Positions 6,466-12,811 of a DNA stretch of 47,183 nt are shown piece by piece. Location: assembly GCA_030698575.1 (NCBI GenBank), contig JAUYMQ010000648.1:1-47183 (forward strand). The letters run 5' to 3'. Source of the stretch: Deltaproteobacteria bacterium. GTDB lineage: Bacteria; JAUYMQ01. The position numbers were made by a program, and so were the translations under genes. The notes under the pieces are model-generated. The model made no database searches. It was not told the DNA's origin and was given only the letters and a program-made list of their open reading frames with translations. Position 1 is the stretch's first letter, and each line of letters begins with the position of its first letter.

Positions 6466-6639
6466 ATGCGAGCCCTCGTGAGCTCGACAGTGGCATGGGG
6501 TGCAGTGGCGGTCCTCGAGGTTGCGGTGGTGGTGCTCCGTCGCGCCCGCATGCTCGGGAGCCCCTCCATATCTATTGATGCGTCACAGCATGCCGGCGCC
6601 GCCGGGCTGGCGCACGCAAAGGCGAGGGTGCCGCGGTGA
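6466..6639 (+). CDS. Small single-TM protein
   Basis: This 57-residue protein has one hydrophobic helix (about residues 5-24, VSSTVAWGAVAVLEVAVVVL) followed by basic residues, suggesting an inner-membrane peptide with its C-terminus in the cytoplasm. AGGAGG lies five to ten bases before the ATG. Its stop overlaps the GTG of the next HTH gene (GTGA), so the two are coupled. No family is recognised; an accessory early protein is the most that can be said. Confidence 0.6.
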   Translation: MRALVSSTVAWGAVAVLEVAVVVLRRARMLGSPSISIDASQHAGAAGLAHAKARVPR

Positions 6640-7136
6640 GGAACTCGCACAGGACCCCCAGAGCAGCCCGCGTCGCGTTCTCGCGGGCTGCCGCTGCCGT
6701 GGGCTATCAGGACATCGCCGACCTGTTCGGCTGCGACCGGTCGACGGTCAGTCGCTGGTGCTCCGGCGACCTCCCCCTTTACCTCGACACGGCGGGCGCG
6801 GTTGCGCGCCATCTGCAAGGGGTGGAGTGGAGCGAGGAGGTGCGCTCGATCGGCCGCGGGCTCGCCCAGGCGATCGCCGAGGAGGCCGGCGCCACCCTGA
6901 CGGGGCCAGTCCGGCTGGACGCCGACGCGCTGTCGCGGACGGTCTCGCAGACGGCCACCGCGGTGCTCGAGCGCGCCGGCGTGCTGGTGCGGGCCGCGGT
7001 GGACGCGGAGGCCGACGGCGTGGTGACGCCGGACGAGCTGCGCACGCTGATCCGCCTAATGGCCGAGCACGTGGACTGCTGCCGCGGCCGGCTCGCGGTC
7101 CTCGAGGAGCGGCTGCGGGCCGCGTCGAGCGCATGA
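6636..7136 (+). CDS. HTH regulatory protein (CII-like position)
   Basis: This is a 166-residue protein. Residues about 17-50 form a helix-turn-helix (VGYQDIADLFGCDRSTVSRWCSGD). A helical region with VRLDADALSRTVSQTATAV and a C-terminal GVVTPDELRTLIRLMAEHVD follow; this pattern is reminiscent of phage CII/CP76-type regulators, which carry a C-terminal oligomerisation segment. The GTG start overlaps the preceding stop. It sits early in the rightward operon, where lambda-like phages place a lysogeny activator, but that role is inferred from position and HTH only. Confidence 0.7.
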   Translation: MRNSHRTPRAARVAFSRAAAAVGYQDIADLFGCDRSTVSRWCSGDLPLYLDTAGAVARHLQGVEWSEEVRSIGRGLAQAIAEEAGATLTGPVRLDADALSRTVSQTATAVLERAGVLVRAAVDAEADGVVTPDELRTLIRLMAEHVDCCRGRLAVLEERLRAASSA

Positions 7137-7407
7137 GTTGCACGCCCGGGCGGTCCGCCGTCCGGGGTCCCACTCCCGCGGGGGCCAAGGTCGCGGGACG
7201 AGTCGCATGGGGCGACGGGAAACGTGTGAGGCAGTCGAGCACGCCGTCGCCAGGGCCGCGCCTGCATGTGGCCCGCCTCACCCGTCGAGCGCCGGACGGG
7301 CATCGACTGCAGGCGCCGGGCAGGTCGCCCGACATCCAGACCCCGGCCGGTGGGACGCCGGCCCCAGACGCGGCCCCGAACCCTTCGCGGGTAATGCGAG
7401 GGCCTAG

Positions 7408-7476
7408 CGGTGTCACGGGAGCGCCCCCCACCGCGACGTGTGCAAGAGCGCCGGGCCGGCTGAGAGGCCGGCCACC
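7408..7476 (+). repeat. Long direct repeat, copy 1
   Basis: Shares most positions with 7616-7685. Both run from CGGTGTC through GGGAGCGCCCCC and GACGTGTGCA to GGGCCGGCTGAGAGGCCGG and end in CCACC. The end can fold as GGCCGG...CCGGCC. Confidence 0.8.
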
Positions 7477-7501
7477 GTCTACATGACGGCGCGACCGCAT
7501 C

Positions 7502-7553
7502 TGGAGGTTGCGCCGTTGAGCGCCGCGTGGAGGTTGCGCCGTTGAGCGCCGCG
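7502..7553 (+). repeat. 26-bp perfect tandem duplication
   Basis: TGGAGGTTGCGCCGTTGAGC plus CGCCGCG-type ending occurs twice head to tail (7502-7527 and 7528-7553) with no mismatch. A unit of 26 is not a multiple of three, so it is not a coding repeat. Confidence 0.9.
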
Positions 7554-7615
7554 GGCAGGCCGCGGGCCGAGGGCAGGCGAAGGCCCCACGCTCTCTGAGA
7601 GGGGAGCCCAGACCA

Positions 7616-7685
7616 CGGTGTCGCGGGAGCGCCCCCGCCGCCGTGACGTGTGCATGACGCCGGGCCGGCTGAGAGGCCGGCCACC
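7616..7685 (+). repeat. Long direct repeat, copy 2
   Basis: Second copy, 208 bp downstream of the first, with a few substitutions and one indel concentrated in the middle. The last 29 bases are identical, which suggests selection on the hairpin end or a recent duplication. Confidence 0.8.
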
Positions 7686-7889
7686 AGATCCCCTGCGGGG
7701 GTGGGCAATGACGGGCCGCCGAAAGCCGCCGATGTGGCGATCCACGGTTCTGAGCCCTAACCCGGCCGACCTGCGGCGGCGGAACCGCGGGAGCCGCTCA
7801 CGGGCGAAACTGTGAGCCCACCCCAGGGACACGGGGACGGCGAGGGGGCACGCCGCGACGCCGGCGACGGCGCGGAACCGGGACATAGT

Positions 7890-7950
7890 GGGTGCCCGGG
7901 CCCCTTTTCGCAGCGGCCTGCCGCTGGTGCTACAGGGCTGCCGGGCACCC
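7890..7950 (+). other. Nested inverted repeat, possible structured RNA
   Basis: A perfect 10-base outer stem (GGGTGCCCGG at 7890-7899 with CCGGGCACCC at 7941-7950) encloses a perfect inner hairpin CAGCGG-CCTG-CCGCTG (7911-7926). It lies 55 bases before the gene at 8006. There is no T-run, so a simple intrinsic terminator is unlikely; an attenuator or non-coding RNA is possible. Confidence 0.55.
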
Positions 7951-8005
7951 TTGATGCACGAAAGACACGGTAGACAGGACGCGCCGCGGCGCAAGGGAGA
8001 GCCCG

Positions 8006-8650
8006 ATGTTCCACGAACAGACAAGACGCTGTGAGCTAACAAAGCTGACGTTCAAGCGGCAGGGGTCCGACGTACTAGCGGACCTGACACTGCGCGTGCT
8101 CCTCCACTGGCAGGAGTCTTTCCGCCTCGGCATCGACACCAACGAGTTCGCCGAGCGGTACGAAAAGGCGTCGCTACGGACTAACCTCGGCTGGTACGAC
8201 CTTGACGTCGATCCGTGCGGCCTCCACCCGCTGAAGCTGCGGGAGCGGTCGCTGGACAAGCCTCAGGTGGACATCGAACTGCCGGCCGCCGCGCGAAGCC
8301 GCCGCAAGAAGCTCGAGGATCTCCTCCCCGGTTTGGGTGCGCAGTCGGCGCTGGTGTGGCTCACCTTCACGGTGGGCGCACCGTTGATCGGCGATTGTCG
8401 CCATCAGGTATGGGCCCTCTTGCGGGCTCTCGGCGAGGTCGTCGACGTGAAGTTCTGGGCCCTGGGTCGCGGCCGCGCGGAGGGCGAGCAGCTCGACGTT
8501 GATGGCGCGATCGTTAAACACACTGAACGCACCGGAGGCCCTGCCCCAGCGGGTGATTTACCCGCCGCAGCGCGCAACGGCGACGGCCGCGTTGCCGACA
8601 CCGCCGACACCGCCGACACCGCCGACACCGAGCAACCATCGCTCAACTGA
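8006..8650 (+). CDS. Uncharacterised early protein with ADT repeats
   Basis: This 214-residue protein is not recognised. The N-terminal 180 residues look like a folded domain with motifs WQESFRLG and WYDLDVDPCGLHPLKLRE, then a helical charged region. The C-terminal tail contains about four tandem ADT triplets encoded by GCCGACACC-type 9-base repeats (about 8590-8630), probably disordered. GGGAGAG precedes the ATG. It is the first gene after the non-coding region and lies 13 bases upstream of RusA, so a role in replication or recombination is possible. Confidence 0.65.
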   Translation: MFHEQTRRCELTKLTFKRQGSDVLADLTLRVLLHWQESFRLGIDTNEFAERYEKASLRTNLGWYDLDVDPCGLHPLKLRERSLDKPQVDIELPAAARSRRKKLEDLLPGLGAQSALVWLTFTVGAPLIGDCRHQVWALLRALGEVVDVKFWALGRGRAEGEQLDVDGAIVKHTERTGGPAPAGDLPAAARNGDGRVADTADTADTADTEQPSLN

Positions 8651-8663
8651 CGGGGAGGGTACG

Positions 8664-9170
8664 ATGCGCGAGCTCGCCGACGTCACGCTCCGCCTGCCCA
8701 TCGCGCCCGCGGCCAAGGGCAGGCCCAAGGCGCGAGTGCTGCAGCTTGGGGCGCGGACCATCGCTCAGATGTACACCCCGGCGACCACCCGCGCCTTCGA
8801 GGCGACCATCGCCGACATGGCCGCTGCGCGCCTGGAAGGCCGCATCTTGGAGGGCCCGCTCCGCGTCGACATCCTCGCGGTGCTCCAGCGCCCGCAAGGG
8901 CTCCTCCGCAAGCGGGACCCGGAGGGCATCACCTGGGCCCCGAAGCGTCCGGACCGCGACAACCTGGAGAAGGCGGTGCTCGACGGGCTTTCTGCTTGCT
9001 TCCGGGACGACGCTCAGGTCGTCGCCGGCGAGACCATCAAGGTCTACGCCGAGAAGACTGGCTGCCCCCGCGTGGTCGTGCGCATCCGTCAGCTCGGAGA
9101 GCAAGACCTGCTCGCCGCCGCCAACCCCGAGGCGCTCGCCGCGTCACTCGGGCTGCTCGTGGAGGGGTGA
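8664..9170 (+). CDS. rusA: RusA-family Holliday junction resolvase
   Basis: This 168-residue protein has the family signatures. PKAR occurs near residues 21-24 in the first strand. YTP-x-TT follows near 37-42. RPDRDNLEKAVLDGL at 95-109 carries acidic residues Asp97 and Asp99 and Lys103, and DDAQVV at 115-120 follows. RusA enzymes are dimeric endonucleases that cut four-way junctions and are common in lambdoid replication modules. The ATG at 8664 (GGGGAGGG upstream) is chosen over longer in-frame extensions because it begins the conserved domain. It lies immediately before the replication initiator gene. Confidence 0.92.
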   Translation: MRELADVTLRLPIAPAAKGRPKARVLQLGARTIAQMYTPATTRAFEATIADMAAARLEGRILEGPLRVDILAVLQRPQGLLRKRDPEGITWAPKRPDRDNLEKAVLDGLSACFRDDAQVVAGETIKVYAEKTGCPRVVVRIRQLGEQDLLAAANPEALAASLGLLVEG

Positions 9171-9171
9171 C

Positions 9172-10497
9172 GTGGCGGAGATCACCTACACCGTAGCTCC
9201 CGCTCGGGAGTCCTCCACCCGCAAGTTCGCCAAGCTCAGCCGGGATGCCCGGCTTGCCATCAAGTGCCTGCGGGACCAGGTGGATCGATGGGGCTGCGTC
9301 ACGGCGGACCCCTGGGAGATCCAGGGGATGTGCCTCCGAGACTATTCGGAGGAGGAGATAGGGGCGTGTCTGAGTGAGGCTGCGGGGGCGGGGCTCATCG
9401 TGTTGTATGAGGCCGGTGGAGCACCGTGGGCGTGGTTCCCCGACCACGACAGCATGCACGACGGCTCGTATCTGCGCACCAAGCGCGGCCGCCCAACGCT
9501 CCCGCTGCCCCCCTGTCACCCGACGCTCGCGCAGGAGACGAGTACTCCGGAGCAGGTCCAGAGCACTCCGGAGCAGGTCCAGAGTACTCCGGAGCAGGTC
9601 CAGAGCACTCCGGAGCAGGTCCAGAGCACTCCGGAGCAGGTCCAGAGTACTCCGGAGCAGGTCCAGAGTACTCCGGAGCAGGTCCAGAGCACTCCGGAGC
9701 AGGTCCAGAGTACTCCGGAGAACTCCTCACGCGCGCGACGCGCGGACCTCGACCTCGACCTTGACCTCGACCTCGACCTTGACCGCGACCAGACAGGGGC
9801 GGAGGCGGCGCAGGGATCTAGCTACGCGCGCACGCGCGAGGCCGGGCCGCCGCCGCCGACTGCCGACGGTTATGCCGGTTCTGCGTCTCGCTCGTCGGAG
9901 CCGTCATTGCCCGAGCCCGAGCCCGAGCCCAAGCTCGCCGCGGCTCCGGTGTCTGCCGGCCGGGGCAACCCCGGGGCTACCCCGGGCTCTACCCCGGGCT
10001 CTACCCCGGGGCAACCCCGGGGTGACCCTGCGCTGGACTGCCTGTGGCCCAGCTTCCTCGCCGGGGCGGAGCTGCTCCAACGCGGGGGGCACCCGTGCGA
10101 GATGGGGTCGGTGGCCCGGGAGGCATGGGAACGCACGGTTCGGGCCTTCCCGCAGCTCGACCACGAGACCGCCATCGCCGAGTGGGTCGCGCACTGGTCA
10201 GGACCGAGGGCGAAGAAGCGCTACGGCCCGGTGCTGGATGCGGTGGCGAGCTATCACCAGGCCTGCGACCTTGCGCTGAGGAAGCAACTCGAGCAGGAGG
10301 CACGGCAACGTGAACGGGACAAGCATGTGGGCGCGCAAGCCGGAGACGCGAAGTCTGGCGGACATATTGGCGTCGCTGCCAACAAGCACTACGACGAGGC
10401 AGCGTTCGCCCGAGAGCGAGATCGACGCAAACAAAACGTGGGCGTGTCCGGCGCACGGAAACGTGTGCCGACTCCTGCGGAAACCGGAGGGATATGA
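9172..10497 (+). CDS. Replication initiator-like protein with internal iterons
   Basis: This 441-residue protein starts at GTG 9172, one base after the RusA stop. Residues about 15-95 form a winged-helix-like domain (KFAKLSRDARLAIKCLRDQ...EEEIGACLSEAAGAGLIVLY), typical of phage replication initiators of the O/DnaD type. The centre is low-complexity: eight copies of STPEQVQ, a run of DL dipeptides, EPEPEP, and PGSTPG repeats. A C-terminal helical domain (about 285-380) follows. The next gene is a helicase loader, as in the lambda O-P arrangement. The last 188 bases overlap that gene out of frame, so the extreme C-terminus here may not be conserved. Confidence 0.75.
   Translation: MAEITYTVAPARESSTRKFAKLSRDARLAIKCLRDQVDRWGCVTADPWEIQGMCLRDYSEEEIGACLSEAAGAGLIVLYEAGGAPWAWFPDHDSMHDGSYLRTKRGRPTLPLPPCHPTLAQETSTPEQVQSTPEQVQSTPEQVQSTPEQVQSTPEQVQSTPEQVQSTPEQVQSTPEQVQSTPENSSRARRADLDLDLDLDLDLDRDQTGAEAAQGSSYARTREAGPPPPTADGYAGSASRSSEPSLPEPEPEPKLAAAPVSAGRGNPGATPGSTPGSTPGQPRGDPALDCLWPSFLAGAELLQRGGHPCEMGSVAREAWERTVRAFPQLDHETAIAEWVAHWSGPRAKKRYGPVLDAVASYHQACDLALRKQLEQEARQRERDKHVGAQAGDAKSGGHIGVAANKHYDEAAFARERDRRKQNVGVSGARKRVPTPAETGGI
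9541..9720 (+). repeat. 21-bp iterons inside the initiator gene (candidate origin)
   Basis: Eight complete 21-bp units start at 9541, 9562, 9583, 9604, 9625, 9646, 9667 and 9688, with a 12-base partial ninth unit at 9709. Units differ only at the third base (AGT or AGC) and each contains the palindrome CTCCGGAG. A 21-bp period is two helical turns. Lambda's origin likewise lies in iterons within gene O; by analogy this is the best origin candidate (inference). Confidence 0.7.
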
Positions 10498-11125
10498 GTA
10501 TCCGGAGCCCTGCCCTCAGTGCGAACGCGAGCGCAGGCGGGGGAGGCACCCGGGCCACCTGTGGAGTCCCCACGAGGCCGTGGTCAGGGCGAGGATGGTG
10601 GAGCTCAACCGCCACGCCGAAGAGCGGCGCGACAAGGAGGACGGGCAGGCGGACGCGATCGCTGCGCTGGCGAATCTCGTCGCTGGGCGCAGGCCGGGCG
10701 TCTATCTGTGGGGCGAGACCGGCCGCGGCAAGAGCTGGCTGGCCGACCGCGCCGTCATGGCCGCATGGGACCGCGGCATCCCGTCGCTCTGCATCCGCGA
10801 GCGGGAGTTCTTGCAGGCTGCCACGGGGGCGGCGCGGGGCGACGGTGGGTGGTGCGACCAGCTCATCGCAGCGGCAAGATCGGTGTCGCTGCTGTGTCTT
10901 GACGAGTTCGGCCGCACTCGGCGGATAACCGAGGTCCAGCAGGACGCGCTGGACCAGCTCGTGGACGACCGGATGGATCCGAGGCTGCGGACCATCGTGG
11001 TGACCAACATTGACCGAGAACACCTGGCGGCGGACACATGCCGCGGAGCCACGCTGGCGAGCCGGATCGTCGGGCTCTGCGGGCCGCCGGTCTTCATCGA
11101 CGGGCCGGACTGGAGGCACGGATGA
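10310..11125 (+). CDS. DnaC-like AAA+ helicase loader
   Basis: This 271-residue protein has an N-terminal SLADILASLP helix and a Cys set (C46, C53, C68, C71) that likely binds zinc, as in other phage loaders. The AAA+ core has Walker A GETGRGKS (135-142, Lys141), Walker B LLCLDEFG (Asp198, Glu199) and a sensor-1-like VVTNID near 236-241. It should load the host DnaB helicase at the origin. The GTG at 10310 has GGAGG nine bases ahead; an ATG at 10325 is an alternative. Either start overlaps the initiator gene out of frame by about 175-190 bases, which is unusually long. It is followed by an ATGA-coupled gene. Confidence 0.88.
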   Translation: MNGTSMWARKPETRSLADILASLPTSTTTRQRSPESEIDANKTWACPAHGNVCRLLRKPEGYEYPEPCPQCERERRRGRHPGHLWSPHEAVVRARMVELNRHAEERRDKEDGQADAIAALANLVAGRRPGVYLWGETGRGKSWLADRAVMAAWDRGIPSLCIREREFLQAATGAARGDGGWCDQLIAAARSVSLLCLDEFGRTRRITEVQQDALDQLVDDRMDPRLRTIVVTNIDREHLAADTCRGATLASRIVGLCGPPVFIDGPDWRHG

Positions 11126-11376
11126 CGCGCGAACCGGAGCGCAAGCCGTCGCCCTGCGAACCGGGGGCACCGGTGAAGAACCGCAAGCTGTCGCCGGACG
11201 AGTTCATGCGCGAGATGCGCGAGCTGCTCGGCGACTTCAGCATCGACCAGGCGGAGTTCTTGCGTATGCGTAACTGCTGCGGGGACTGCGACGACGGCAG
11301 CGACTGTGATCGCGAGGCGGCACGCGGCATCGGCGCTACTCCAGAGCGGGACACCGGCGCCCCGGAGGCTGAGTGA
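11122..11376 (+). CDS. Small Cys-rich early protein
   Basis: This 84-residue protein begins at an ATG that overlaps the helicase-loader stop (ATGA). The N-terminal half is basic and Pro-rich, the middle is helical (PDEFMREMRELLGDFSIDQAEFLRM), and a NCCGDCDDGSDC cluster could bind metal. Its stop overlaps the next GTG. No family is recognised; coupling to the loader suggests an accessory replication or regulatory role. Confidence 0.65.
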   Translation: MTREPERKPSPCEPGAPVKNRKLSPDEFMREMRELLGDFSIDQAEFLRMRNCCGDCDDGSDCDREAARGIGATPERDTGAPEAE

Positions 11377-11867
11377 GCCACCTCGTCCCGCCGCGGGTCC
11401 GGGCTGATGCCGCCGCGCTCACGCTTGCACGGCTCGGGACCGATGCGGCGCGGGCCCGGCAGCCGGCGTTTCGCTCTGTGGGGCATGCGGCCACCTGGTA
11501 CTTCACCGCGCAACGGCGACACAGTGCGGCCAAGACCAGCCTGGGCGCCGCCACCGAGATCCTCGAGCTCGGCACCTTCGTCGACGGCGGCCGGGGCTCG
11601 GTGGTCGAGGGCTCGTTGTGCCTGCTCGCTGACGTGCACGCGTGCTTGCCCGAGCCACGGGGCGAGCCGAGCTCGACGAGCGTGGAGTGGCAAAAGTGGG
11701 TGGTGTTTTTGGCGTGCCTGCGTGACGGGCACGACATCGAGGGCGCGGCGGGCAAGGTCCGCGAGCTGTTCGACGCGGCCTGCGAGTGGAGTGAAGCGAG
11801 GGCGCTGCTGCTGGTCGCGGTGCGGGACTTCCGCGATAGTCTGCGGCGGAAGGGGTTGCTGCGATGA
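11373..11867 (+). CDS. Uncharacterised helical protein near end of early operon
   Basis: This is a 164-residue protein starting GTG at 11373 (GTGA overlap with the preceding stop) and ending in an ATGA overlap with the next gene. It is mostly helical, with AATWYFTAQRRHSAAKTSLG, a central GSLCLLADVHACLP and a C-terminal ARALLLVAVRDFRDSLRRKG. It lies where many phages place a late-gene regulator (just before terminase), but there is no recognised domain and this is position-based inference only. Confidence 0.6.
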   Translation: MSHLVPPRVRADAAALTLARLGTDAARARQPAFRSVGHAATWYFTAQRRHSAAKTSLGAATEILELGTFVDGGRGSVVEGSLCLLADVHACLPEPRGEPSSTSVEWQKWVVFLACLRDGHDIEGAAGKVRELFDAACEWSEARALLLVAVRDFRDSLRRKGLLR

Positions 11868-12250
11868 CAACGGCGGAGGAGCTCCCCCGCGGCGTGCTGA
11901 GCGTGCTGCGTGAGGTGGATGGCGACCGGAGCGAGTTCGACGAGGACGAAGGAGTCGTCTGGGCCTGTGACGCCCGCGCCATCATCTACCGCGGCATCGC
12001 TGCGATCACCGCTGCCGTCCAGTCGCACGGCATCGGCGCGTACAGCCAGCGCACGGTGCGGCGGATGCTGCGCCGGCGCGAGATCCCGGCGCGGAAGCTA
12101 CAGAACATGTGGACCACCACGAGCGAGCTGCTCGAAGGCCTCCGGGACACGATGACGCGGGCACACGCGGCGGGCATGTGCACCTGCGTCTGGTGCCCGC
12201 AGCATGGCAAAAAGTGGCAGGCGGACAGATTGGCCGCACATGGCCGGTAG
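11864..12250 (+). CDS. HTH/zinc-motif protein, last early gene
   Basis: This 128-residue protein has a helix-turn-helix-like stretch (about 60-85, GAYSQRTVRRMLRRREIPARKLQNMWTT) and a C-terminal CTCVWCPQHG motif at about 107-116 that could bind zinc. It is coupled to the previous gene by ATGA. It ends exactly at the palindromic repeats that precede the terminase operon, so it is a reasonable candidate for the late-promoter activator (inference). No family is recognised. Confidence 0.6.
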   Translation: MTTAEELPRGVLSVLREVDGDRSEFDEDEGVVWACDARAIIYRGIAAITAAVQSHGIGAYSQRTVRRMLRRREIPARKLQNMWTTTSELLEGLRDTMTRAHAAGMCTCVWCPQHGKKWQADRLAAHGR

Positions 12251-12275
12251 TAGCTGTGCTACAGTAGCTATGCTC
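12250..12275 (+). promoter_or_regulatory. Tandem GTAGC-N3-GCTAC motif before the late operon
   Basis: GTAGC-TGT-GCTAC (12250-12262) is a perfect palindrome, followed 14 bp on by a near copy GTAGC-TAT-GCTc (12264-12275). They sit in the only gap (60 bases) between the early and late operons. No good -35/-10 pair overlaps, which suits an activator-dependent late promoter. Confidence 0.5.
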
Positions 12276-12310
12276 ACGCGAGTTGTGATCTGAGACCGGA
12301 GGCCGGCGAT

Positions 12311-12808
12311 GTGGCGGTCAAAACGCAGCACGTCACGGCCGACGAGTGGCAGAAACTGCCATGTCACCCTGGGGGCCGGCAGTGGAACGTCCGCCACGTC
12401 ATAGCGGCCAAACTACGCGCGGAAGGCCATGAGTGGAGCGGGATCGCCGCTGAGCTCGGCAGCTCCGAAAACACCGTCATGCACTATCCGTTGCGTTGCG
12501 ACGGATGGCACCTGCTGCACGAGCACTTCCGGGCGCACTACCTCGCGCGCCTGGAGGATGAGCTCCTCGAACCGGGCCTGAAGCGACACCGTCAACTCCT
12601 GGACTCCGCGAACGAGTTCGTCGCCGTGCAGGCGGTCTCGCTGATGTACGCGGAGCGGCGGGCCAAGGCGAAGGAGTTGAACGGCCTGCTTAAGCAGGAG
12701 GCCGACTGCAAGGCCGGCGACGCCGCGGCATCGACCACTACGACCATCACGGTGGTCAACGAGATCCAGGAGCCGAGCGAGCGCGCTGCCAAGACTGCCG
12801 CCGAGTAG
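12311..12808 (+). CDS. Terminase small subunit (probable)
   Basis: This is a 165-residue protein. It has an HTH near 28-55 (IAAKLRAEGHEWSGIAAELGSSENTVMHY) and then a long helix (about 70-130) suited to ring assembly. The Thr-rich tail (TTTTITVVNE) is typical of small terminase C-termini. It starts at GTG 12311 with GGAGG eight bases upstream and ends three bases before the large subunit. It would recognise the packaging site and recruit the motor. Assignment rests on HTH plus coil and gene order. Confidence 0.75.
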   Translation: MAVKTQHVTADEWQKLPCHPGGRQWNVRHVIAAKLRAEGHEWSGIAAELGSSENTVMHYPLRCDGWHLLHEHFRAHYLARLEDELLEPGLKRHRQLLDSANEFVAVQAVSLMYAERRAKAKELNGLLKQEADCKAGDAAASTTTTITVVNEIQEPSERAAKTAAE

Positions 12809-12811
12809 CTA

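Larger units (their letters stand above)
7137..8005. other. Repeat-rich non-coding region of 869 bases
   Basis: No convincing gene is present; open frames here are Arg/Pro/Gly-rich shadows without ribosome sites. The region holds a 69/70-bp diverged direct repeat (7408-7476 and 7616-7685), a perfect 26-bp tandem duplication (7502-7527, 7528-7553), and a large inverted repeat (7890-7950). Each long repeat ends in a GGCCGG hairpin and is followed within about 40 bases by a short open frame starting ATGACGG (20 and 35 codons). It separates lysogeny control from replication genes and may contain structured RNA, antitermination sites or origin elements. Confidence 0.6.

Noticed and set aside
7138-7486. 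Coding extension through the start of the non-coding region
   Set aside because: The frames are Arg/Gly/Pro-rich, lack ribosome sites and are broken by repeats of non-triplet length.
9541-9720. CRISPR-like array
   Set aside because: The 21-bp units are directly tandem with no spacers and lie in frame within a coding gene.
10001-11170. 389-codon minus-strand open frame
   Set aside because: Antisense to the helicase loader, whose Walker motifs are clear.
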